A DNA stretch of 64,000 nucleotides, from assembly GCA_951799405.1 (NCBI GenBank), contig OX637343.1, forward strand, positions 9,588,524 through 9,652,523, given 5' to 3'. Below, piece by piece: positions 10,101 to 22,100 of this stretch (the first letter of the stretch is position 1; each line of letters begins with the position of its first letter). The notes under the pieces are model-generated. The model ran no database searches. It had not been told where the DNA came from and saw nothing but the letters and a program-made list of their open reading frames with translations. This DNA is from Agapetus fuscipes. Lineage: Eukaryota; Arthropoda; Insecta; Trichoptera; Glossosomatidae. A program made the position numbers and the translations under genes.

Positions 10101-13100
10101 CACAACCAAACAGTAATCAATCTAAATCCATGGTCAGTCAGTCATCTATTTTAATGCTGGAGAGATGTTTTCCGGGATCTATTGCCGAGGTCTATGGGAG
10201 CTGGAGCTATCATTGTATCGTAGTCTGGTGGTTTCTATCTTTTTTGGATGACTTGGTGAAAGAATGGATAATGAAAGACTTACAAAGTGTAGGTACATAC
10301 AGGGGAAATATGGAAGACAAAAGAGGAAAAGCAAAACCGATAAAAAAACGTTTTTTCTCGTGGAAAATAGGAGCTACAGTCAGGTACAGTTACTTATGAC
10401 AAGGAATACAAACAATAAATAACATAAAAGCTGTTTTCCGTAGTGCATTGGCAACACTTCGGACTCGCTGGGAGGTTGTGGGCTCGAATCTCGGCGGAGC
10501 ACAAAAAAATATACCATTTATATTTTCAAATACGCTCTTCGCTGGGTTAAAAAAACTTTTTAAAAACCTTTACCAAAGACCGGTCACTAAAGGTCCACCC
10601 AGCAACTGGGTCTTGCTTGAGTATTTGCGCTTTGTATCGACGACCAAGCTTATAAAATACCTCTGTGGTGCTACAATTAGTGTCAAAATAATAATAATAA
10701 TGATAATAAGACAATAGTTATAGTGCCGTTTTGTGATAAATTGCTGCAAGGGCAATATTCAACTGTAGCATCTCCGAAACAAACATGTCTTCAATCCCTA
10801 TCTAAATGCACTTGCACTTTCATAAGAATCTCTGAAATCTAGGGAGTCTCCCGCGCAGGATTTCTTCATAAAAAATTAAAAAGAAAAAATGGCAAATACC
10901 TGATTTTGGTGATCGTGTAGTTGCTAGCTCCAACTACGGTCATGTTGACAAAAGCAGCTTTGATCCTCACGGGTCCGTTTCCGTTCTCCATGCCCATGTA
11001 GGGGATGAAGAGCGGCTCCAGTGACGGGACCTCCAGATCTGACAGACCCTGGCTGAGGTACGGCTTCAGGTGGGTGAAGGAGTTCTTGATGCAGTTGTTG
11101 AGTTGGGGATCTGTGCGACTGCAAGGCAGGATGTAGTCCGCTGGAAAGGGAAAACAACATCTTGAAAAGAATGGTTACTTTATAAACATGAAGTTGGAAC
11201 ATTTAGGGGCCTGTTCCATAGCTCAGTCAATTGTCCGGTCAATAGCTCAGTTGGTAGAGTTATTGCATTCCATGCCGTGAGCTCGGGTTTGAATCCCACC
11301 GAGGTCTTTAGAAATGATTTCCCATTTCGGTGTTTATTTTCAAACCCCAAAAAAAATACCGGCAAGGCTTACTCAGCCTTCACAAGAAATTAATACCAGC
11401 CCCCTCGGGAGCTGGGAACCCCTTCAACTGAAGTGGTTGGCGTAAGGCCACCCCCCATACCTGTACAAATAAATAGTTTCCACTCGCCATATGCGAAACC
11501 CTTTGGGGATAACGCGGCAAGAAGCTACACTTTATGTGTAGCTTAGTTGCGATTGCGAGTTGCGATGCACCAAACTCCAATCAGACATCAATCAAAATTA
11601 ACTGGGATTTTTCTCATCAAATCAAAAATTTGGTTGCATATACGTAAGTCAGCTGATGTACATCATCTTTCCTGTTCAAACTCCATCATATTATTACCCA
11701 CTTCCGACAAATATTTAATCGAAGTTCTTACCAAAATTAAGCAATAAAATTTGATTGGAGGTTGGTGCAACAAGCCCTTAGAAAACCGGGAATGAAAGTG
11801 GTGATATCCGGCCGGATTAGTTCCAAATCTGACAGCCACACCAGAGGCGCTGGTCTCCCATCCATAAAGAAACGTCTGCATCAAACGATTTTTGTTTTGT
11901 CATTTCATACTGTTGCGAATGTGTAATTGTGTGTCTGTGTGAGTAGTGTCTGTGAAGTCTCTAGATGTAGGTACTTAAATAATTGTATTTGTATTTGTTT
12001 AGAATATGTGAGTGCTTACTCGAATATTCTAGGTAGAATGTTCTGGCGAAATCTCGCATGTGCCAGTTCTCAATGTTTCGACAATAGCCCTTATTCTCAC
12101 CTATGTATAGAGACCGAGATGCTCTGTAGGGAGACTAGTATCTAAGCCGCCGAGCTATACAGTTCAAAAGCAACTCTGTGTATGAACCGAATGTGACATG
12201 TATCTGATATAAATTTTACAAAATAAATAACCACATTTTTTATTAAATTGAACCCGGTAAAATTGTAACAATGCATTTAGAGGTTAGAAATTTACAATTT
12301 CAAAAATCCAAAATTGTCAAATGAACACCACTGGCAAAAGTGAACCAATCTTTTACTGCATGGGTGATCAGCCTAATACCCACCTTTATGTCAAGGAACG
12401 TTATTATTGTTATTTAAATTAAAAAAAACAAAAACTAATTATTGTATATTGTTTTGTTTTTGTAATTATTGTTCCTTGACTTATAGGTTGTTATGCGGCT
12501 GACCACCCATAATATAAAAATTGGTTCACTTTGCCAATGTCACCCCTGTTTCAGGGAAGGACGGCAAGAGTTGCAAGGCTTATGTTCATTTGAGATTGGG
12601 TTTTTATATTGTAGGTCCACATGCGGCATGTGTTAGCGCGAAATTATACATATCTGCTTGTGGGAATGCATTTAGTATAAATCTTTAATGATATATATCT
12701 TTGCAGCTTAGATTTAGAATTAGATTTAATGCAATTCGTATTTTTTTTTTAATGTATGAAACAAGAACACCTTTTCATAACAATGTGCCATTATTTTGCA
12801 ACTTAGGTAATGCTACAATTAATTAATTGTTAAATATGAGAATATTACAATACGGATATGGAGTTGTTATTTTGTTTAGCGGATTCGCCTAAGAAAATAA
12901 GTGGCACGATCGCTCATACATAACACCATAATATCGCTTGTATCACATTGGCCAGTGAACATCAAACATTTCAATTTAGTGTGGATTGGTCAACGGATAC
13001 AAGGTTGTCCAAGGACATATCGATATCTGGAAGATAAAACTGAAGAAGTGGCATATTAAGCTAACACGGGTTTCTCAAATGAATGAAGCTTTTTCCTATT

Positions 13101-16100
13101 TTCTATTAGAGAAAACATAAAAAAGAGAAAATTCAAAAGCTTAGAGCTTATTCATGAGTATATTTTTATAAATGTTTGTCTGAAACAGTTTTAATTTTTC
13201 CGCGAATAATAGGTTGGAATGAGGCTGACAACCCCTACTATAAAAAATTGTTCACTTTGTCAATGTCCCCCCTGTTTCAGGGAAGGTTGGCTATAATTGC
13301 AGGGTTATGTTCATTTGAGATTGGGTTTTTATGTTGTAAGTCAACATGCGGCACATTCCTAGTGCTTATGGGAATTCAATTAATATGAATCTTAAATGTA
13401 AACATATATTTGCTACTTAGATTATAGATATTGTTATGATTTTACTCGGGTTCTTTTTATCAAACTGCAATTTATTTATTTTTCAAGATTTATTTTACAC
13501 AATATACGGCTTACAACAGGGGCGTGCATCCCATACAGGCTAATGCGCCTAATAGGTAGGTAATTTAAATTTATGGTAAATAACCATTTAAGCTTGTTAT
13601 TCTAATTTAAATTTTAAAATATAAGTTCAATTGGAGCTATCGTTAGAACTTCAGTCAATTTAAAATGAGTTAATTTAAAGGAATGGGATAAAATATTTAT
13701 TCTGAAATGTATTTTCCTATCCCCTATGCCCGCACCTGGTTTACAATGTACTGGTCACTTTTGCTTGCTCTTGGACCATCGACTTCACAGCTCAATGTTT
13801 CAATCGACCTGCCCTCTGTACCATTGCGGCTCGTTTATGTAGGTACAAAAGGGGCCATTCTTGCTTTTTATAGATTATTCTATAGTGGATTGTACCAGAC
13901 CACTTTGTTATCATCTATTTTATCATTATACTACAGGTGGACACACACACACAAGCAAACCCCAGGAACTCTAACGTTCATAACAATATTATAGATACGA
14001 GGAACTATAATTTTTCGAAATATCAACTTTTACGCCTGTTTTTTCGAGTATTTTTGTGTCACACAGTTTGCGGAGTACTGCTGCAGACTTGTGATCTCCA
14101 TCAGTGGGTCATGTGATGTAACACAATCGAGAACAGAACCTGCCAGCGAGAAGCTACTCTCTCCAACGAAAGTGCAAGCAAATATTATCGCTATTTTATA
14201 TTCCGAGAATTTTGCATTCAGGCTTCTCCGCGAACTCATCAAATCTACCAAAAATGACTAAAACACCATCATCATCATAATTGACGCAATGACTATAATA
14301 ATTCTACTATGAAAAAAATAGTTTCAGTTCCTGGAACCACAAAATTCTTGCCTCAATCTAAAATCTAATTGTCGTTAGTTGGTCGAGAGTGGTTGAACAA
14401 TTTGTCTGTTTTCCGTTTCTTAATCGATTATCAAAGTTCCATAGATATATTGACATTTAACAAGTTCATATTACATGCATGCCCAGAAACAGGCACGTGT
14501 AAGTAGATCGCGCTTACAAATGCTGCATGTGTACTTGCAAATTAAAATCCAAACCTAAAAAATTAACATACGTCCTACAACTTTTGGCCGATCTTCCGTG
14601 AAACAGGGGTAACTTTCAACATGTATTGCAATGGGTGGTCCCATCTGTTTCCCTTTTAAAATGAGGCAAAAATGATAATAATGTTCAATGGGGGAAAAAA
14701 ACGTATTGTTTCTTTGGTTTTAAATGTATTTTTTTACTTTGTGCCTATATTTTTAACTACTTTCTTGCCTCATTTTAAAAGGGAAGTCGATTGGAATCGA
14801 GTTGTATGGAACCCTTCGCCACTGCAGTGGTCAGCCTTATACCAACATGATTTTAATCAATTTTACTAAATTGACAAAAAAATCATCATCATCATCATAA
14901 TGAATTCTTGTTAAAAATTATAATTACGGTCGATGGGCATTTTGTATCGAATTAAAAACAGTTTTTTTCAGTGGGTATTTGATTCATCGCGTTTTTCAAC
15001 GCTTTGTCGAAGTCGTATCCGATAAAATGTGATCGCAGCAGTGCAAGCTGTCAAATAATCTCATAATGTTGTAAGGAGATCTTTTGACAGCAAGGTCAGC
15101 TGTTCTGGCTTAGCGAGGTTTTATCGCTTTCTACCTACTTATACGAACGAAATATATATAAAGACTTCTCACAAAGGCCGAAAAAAACTACCTATGTATC
15201 TTTCGATAAAAACATTCGAACCCATGTCCTCTCGCATACCAAGCGTAATGCTCTAGCCATTGATCCATCGACTAAATAAATGCAACTTCTAAAAAGTAAT
15301 AAAAAAAAAATAAACAGTGATACCATCATTGTGCATGCATATATTTTAAATAACCACCGGAATAAAAAATATTAATTTATCGTGTGCATATCACGAGGTG
15401 AAAAGTGGCACAAGAGAACTCGTTTTGCTTGCGAGATATAAACACATAGATGAATTACTCCTACCAAAAGTAACAAAAATGGTCATTTATTGTCATGTTT
15501 CTCAACATATTTACGAGATAAAACAATAAACGAGAATAGAACAAACCGGAGACATATCTACAGAGATACTGGCCACCTTTGTTGAAATAGCGGCTTGATA
15601 CAAGTAAGGGTGCAACATAACATATATATTTGAAAGACCACATTTATAAAGGCATTTTTTTTTTAAGAGATCCTGTGCGGGAGACTCCCTAGATTCTAAA
15701 GACTCTAGGGGTCTATGACACTTGTTGTAGTGCCGCAGAGGTGTACGAGCTTGGTCGTCGCTATAAAGCGCCAATACTCAAGCAAGACCCAGTTGCTGCA
15801 AGGCTGGATGGACCTTTGGTGACCGGTCATTGGTAAAGGTTTATGAATTTTTCAACCCAGCGAAGAGCACATTCGAAATATAAATGGTATATTTTTGTGC
15901 TCCGCCGGGATCCGAATCCACATCCTTCCATTTACGAGTCCGAAGTGTTGCCACTACGGACTATGGACCGGTCCAATTAAAATGCATTAAAAATGTTGAT
16001 AAATAATTATAATAATATTACGATAATTTATTTGGTGAGCGCTGTTTTGGTGGGAATCACCTCTCAAGAGGCCTCTGCAAGCTTGGTCGTCGCTATAGAA

Positions 16101-19100
16101 TTCTCAAACAAGACTCAGTTTCTGTAAGCCTGGATGAACTTTTGGTGACCGATCATTGGTAAAAGTATTTTTTTTTGTTCGGCCGGAATTCGAACACTCG
16201 ACCTTCCATTTACGAGTCCGAAGCGCTAAACACTAGACTACGGACATGATTGAATTTGATTCCAAAATAAATGATTGCAATGTCCATTATATGTTTCTGC
16301 ATCTCCCATACAGAATAATGTATAAAGAATCCGATAGACGTAACATTTCATAATAACGCAAACCCATAACTTCCTATTTATTATATTATTATAAAACCAT
16401 ATTATTAGTCATGCCATTTCTAAATAAATCAATTACTCTTCGTAATTTTACAATTCCTCGAAGACCGAGAAAAGTGTGGCTTGATCAGATTGAAGTGAAG
16501 TAATCAGATGTGAAAGAATGGGAAATACTAATGGGAGCAAAAAGCAAAACGCACCTCTGCTACATACACAGAGAAACTTTTTGCTATTTTGTCTCAGAAA
16601 GAGTCGCATGCAGCGAGTAGAACCTATTTATTTTCAGAAGTAAGGCGACCTTTTGATAACCACTTCACTTAATAATAATAATATTAGGATGATTTATTTG
16701 GTGAGCGCTGTTTTTGTGTGTATCACACCTCAAGAGCCCTCTGCGAGCTTGGTCGTCGCTGTAGAAAGCGCCAATTCTCAAGCAAGACCCAATTGTTGTA
16801 AGGTTGGATGGACCTTTCAGTGACCGGTCTTTGGTAAAGGTTTATGAATTTTTCAACTCAGCGAAGAGCACATTCGAAATATAAATGGTATATTTTTTGT
16901 GCTCCGCTGGGATCCGAATCCACAACCTTCCATTTACGAGTCCGAAGTGTTGCCACTACGGACTACGGACCGGTCCAAGATGCCAACGACACGCTGTGTA
17001 CCTGAGCGGTCACCCATCCAAGTACTGTCCGCGCCCAATGTTGCTTAACTTCGGTGATCTATGGGAACCGGTGCTTTCAACATGGCTAACGTCGTTGACG
17101 TCACTTGAAGTGCGGCTGTCGTTTGAGTTTACTCAGCATTCACAAGAAATGAGAGCGTCTATAATCTAAGTTCCAAAGATATAACAGTGAAGATTTACAA
17201 TAAATATATGCCCACAAGCAAACACATTAAGTTTGCGCTTACAAGTGCCACATGTGAACTTACAAAATTTCATTACAAATCTCAAATTAACATAAGCCCT
17301 GCAACTTTTTCCGATCTTCCGTGAAATAGTGTACTTTCCCTGACATTGGTAAAATGAACCGTTTTAACAGTATGGTAGTCAGCGTCATACCAATCTGTAA
17401 GTCAAGGGATAAACAGTAGAAGAGACAAATGCCTTGCCGGTATTTTGTTTTTGGTTTGAAATAAAACCTATACAGGAAATCATTTCTGGCACTCTTGGTG
17501 GTGTGGGAACCCTAGCCGTTAGTCTTTTTTTAGTTATCTTTAATTAAAATTTTCTTAATTAAAAATTACTCATACTAATAACAGCATTTCAGTAATTTGT
17601 GATTGTGAGTTACATTAAAAAATACATGAGCTTACACAATTTCGTAAAAAAAATGCATGTAGGTTAATTGCAAACAAAGTAAACCACATTTACATGGCTG
17701 GTTTTGAAAAGAAGCTACTCGTAATTATACATTTTGGTTTTGAAAAACAAGCAAATTATGCATTATGAAAAATTAATTTAAAACAAAAAATACTATTCTG
17801 TGAAAAATTATGAATAAAAATAATTTAAATATGAGAATGACATCCCTCTTTCCTCGTAGGGTAAGAATAGGTTCACTTATCCCAATGACACCCTAGGTTT
17901 AGGGAAAGTCGACATGAGTTGCAATTTGTGTGCTCATTTTACATTTGAAACTTTTTAAGTACACAATATACCAAAGCAAAAATACATTTGGTTTATTTCT
18001 TGCCGCGTTTTTCGCGAAGGTGAGTGGAACTTATTTATTTTTACAGGTAAGTGGGCCGACATTGCGCCAATTACCTTTAATGAATTGTGAGGGGGCTGCT
18101 GGTACTCATTTCTTGCGAAGGTTAAGTAAACCTTGCCGGTATTTAGTGTTTGAAGTAAACAGCGAGACGGGAAAGCATTTCTGACACTTTCGGTGGGATT
18201 CGAGCCCAAGCTCTCGTTATGGAGTGCAAGCAATCTACCAACTGAAATATCAACCAGCTGAATTTACGTATAAGTCAAGGAATCATTTTGATTATTTTTT
18301 TTTTGCCCTCAATTAAGTGTCAATATATCTTTCTAACTCTTATTATAGACATCTAATCTAATCTAATCTAAGTTGCAAAGATATGTTACATTAGAGATTC
18401 ACATTACATGCATTACCACAACCAGACACGTACAAGTTCGCGCTTGCACATGCCTCATGTGAACCTACGACAAAAAAACAAATCTCAAATGGACATACAC
18501 CCTGCAACTCTTGCCATCCTTCCCTGTAACAGGGTCGACATTGGCAAAGTGTACCATTTTTACAGCATGGGTGGTCAGCCGCATACCAACCTATAAGTCA
18601 AGAAACAACCACGACAAATAACATTTATAAATCAATAAAATATTCGATGGAGTTAAAAAAAAATTGTACACTGCCACGTTTCGCCACTGCATTTTATTAG
18701 GTTGATGACTGCACTGACAGTCATCAAAAACCCATTGGCATACTCATTATTCTTAATACGCAGTCATCAAAACAAAAACAAAAAATACATTAAATGGCAA
18801 AACAATAGCTGCACCTTGTCCTTGGACAGTTAAAATATCAAACAGCTCATTACTTTGATTGGTCCATTGTGAAATGACAATTGGCGCGTGGTCGCACTAT
18901 ATCTGCGGCATTTCATCACACAAATGACCCAATTTGTATGGACGATGCATAGGGTGACAATGAATAGATTAAGCAATAAATTTAAACGATGTTTTGGCAG
19001 ATTTAAATGGCCTAATCTGCATATAAACAAAAAAATCAATTCATATTTTTTATTATCGGTCAATGGTTGTAAAAATTCAATGAACCAGTTTGTTTGATTA

Positions 19101-22100
19101 TTTGTGCGTTTGCTTAGTGATAAAACATGTCTATCTAAGTTGCAAAGATAAATAACATTTAAAATTCATAATAAATTAATGTTCACATGAAAGAAGTATG
19201 CAAGGACAGGAAGAAGTGGCGGCTAATCTGCAATGCTGATTTGTAATGTTGGTTTATTAGTTTGCTACATTTTTTGCATAAGAAATTTTTGATTAATTTT
19301 TTGATTTATAAGATTTATTTTTAAGGTTTTGTTGTTGTTTTTTTTTTTTATACTTAAATGCTATTTATTGCTCGTATTCCTTGACTTATAGGTTGGTATG
19401 AGGCTGACCACCCATACTGTAAAAAATGGTTCACTTTGCCAATGTCACCCCTGTTTCAGGGAATGTCGGCAAGAGTTGCAGGGCTTATGTTCATTTGAGG
19501 TTTGGATTTAATTTGTAAGTACACAATCAGCATTTGTAAGCGCAAACTACACGTGTTTGTTTGTGGGCATACATCTGAGAGCTTTGAATGAGTATATCCT
19601 TGCAACTTAGATTATAGATAGATAGATTATAGATTCACAAACAGACACGTGGAAATTCACGCTTACAAATGTTGCATGTGTACTTACAAATTAACATTTC
19701 AAACCTGTTTTGTGATAAATCACTGCAAGGGCACTATTCAACTGTAACATCTCCGAAACAACACATGTTATGACATAGCTGTGAGGGTGCACTGTAATAA
19801 GGGTGACCTGTTGTGCACAAAAAAAAAATGTCTTTAATCTCGACCTAAACGCACTTGCACTCTCTACGCCTCTTAGCTCATGGGATAGGGCATTCCACTG
19901 CACAGGGTCGGCCATGCTAAAGGTACTATCCAAGTATTTTTTACATAGCTTTATTAGATCGTTTTGTAACAATAAATTTATTCCCAGCAGTACTACTTGC
20001 AGATCTTAATGCCAGCCGTTTACCATCCACTGTGTCCCTCCCACAAAGCTCTTAAATATACCGCGGGGCAACACACTGTGTCAACTTAAAGACAGTTGTG
20101 AACTTACAGGGTATGAGAGGGGTACAAATGGACAAATTTTGTGGTAAAAAGGAATAAATTTATCCAAAAAAGAAATGCAACCACAAGGAAATGATTATTT
20201 TTATAACGATTGTTTTCAAAATAAGGATATGTCCATAAAAAAAAATTACGCATTATTTTACATTCGCCAAGACAAAGACACATATTTTCTTAATCTTGAT
20301 AAGGAAAAAAATGCTTTCAATATACCCACTACGTAGGTACATATAGGTACCAATTGTGAGATTTGATATTTTTTTTAAAATAAAATGATTTTTTTATAAA
20401 CGTAGTTTAATTTTCACAATAATATTTTATATCTCGAGCACTTTCGACCCTCAATACTCAGGTCATTATCAAGAGTGATGTACACAAACCCTACAAAATC
20501 TATTTGATATTTTTTCTTTAACTTATTACAATTCAATGGACTCGAAAATTTTTCGAATATAGAACTTTTTCACGGCGAAACATCACGCTTGTATGGGACA
20601 ACAGTTCCAAGAAACCAATAACAAAATATTTTTTGGCCTTTTCTCTAGCAACTCAGACGTGTGACGGCACATTATTTTTATGTCAATTCTCGAGCAGAAC
20701 TCATTGTTGATGCATAAAGGCATGGAAAACGTATAATTTGTGGTTCAAATTCGTCATTGTGTGTGACGTCTACCCACCGAAAAAACTTTTTTTGAAAAGA
20801 CACACAAATATCTCGCTGATTTAATCAAGCCCGTCGCCCTCGGCAAAAAAAGCCTCACACTACGCTCGGCAGAAACCAGAGCCAAGTCACGTATTGAAGA
20901 GCCGATCACAAGAGTAAACACAGTGTTTAGAGAGAGTGCATTTGCAGTTGCTGGTCCTCTCGCCTGGAACCGCCTGCCTCATCATGTGAGAGAGCTAGAG
21001 GACCATGGAAAGTTCCAAAATGCACTGAACACAAGCAAATTTCTGGCATCATATGCACAAGCACCCTTGGAGTGACAAACTCATCATCGTGGAAAAATTG
21101 ATTGCTCGCCACTGCTGGGACGGACTCTACAGCTTTACGCCCCAATTTTAACAGAGCAAGAAGTCATGATCTTTTCACGATCCCCGCCTGCCGAACCAAT
21201 TTTCTCCGTCAGTCTTGGGTAGTGTGTGCGCTGCCGCTGCTTAATACTCTGGCCTCCTCAGCCCCACACCTGGATATATTTACAACTGGTGTGGAACGCT
21301 TACTATCGGAGTCTGTTTGTAATCTTGAGCGATGTGTGGATGCGTAGAATAGTGTATCTGTGTATCTGCTTATTGTTCTCTTATGTTTACAATGTTATAT
21401 GTATTGTGACGTTTTGGTGTCTCACTGTCAGTCCTGTACATACTTGTTAAATAAATAAATAAATTTTCATCGTCAATATATCTTTACAACCAAGATTATA
21501 GATAAAACTTGATTTAAATCTTTCCATCGCTCAATCTACTCGGAAACTAGGTGTACACATTTTTTTCCGACCGAGAACAGATTGCAAAATTTGTTAAGTC
21601 CAAAATCCGATGATGTAAGTCGGATAATGAACGCCTGCCTTGCACAATAGTCCGCCGAATTTGAACTAGATGGTTCTCCGGCTATGATAATTGTAACTCG
21701 GATTATCCAGAGCGTGTCGCATTCATTGTTTGATCACTTCTTATAATAAAGGCATAAAGAATTGCTAAATTTAAATTAAATTAAAAGCAAAAGCAATTAA
21801 ACAAATGGCTGGTTGAATAGTGAAGTATAAAATTTACAAATAGTTTCTAGGATGTTGTTAAGATTTTTATTTGTATAAATATAAATAAATGAAAAATAAG
21901 GGCCTGCACCAAACTCCAATCAGACAAAATAAAAATTAATTGTGATTTCTCCCATCAAATCAAAAATTTGGTTGCAAAAATGTAAATCAGCTGATGCACA
22001 TCATCTTTCCTGTTCAAATTCCATCATATTATTAATTAACCACTTCCGAGAAATATTTAACCGAGGTCCTTACCTGAATTAAAGCAATCAAATTTTATGT

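Noticed and set aside
13707..13994. 95-codon frame in gene 2 intron 1
   Set aside because: No family motif, splice support or promoter; lies in repeat-rich intron.
14030..14251. 73-codon minus frame in gene 2 intron 1
   Set aside because: In gene orientation, but the gene's exons already join in phase without it and no family motif is seen.
16982..17098. 5S rRNA gene
   Set aside because: The 5S-like block is diverged, continues without a terminator into a tRNA-like head and SINE body, and recurs in the same chimeric arrangement at 24.7 and 40.3 kb.
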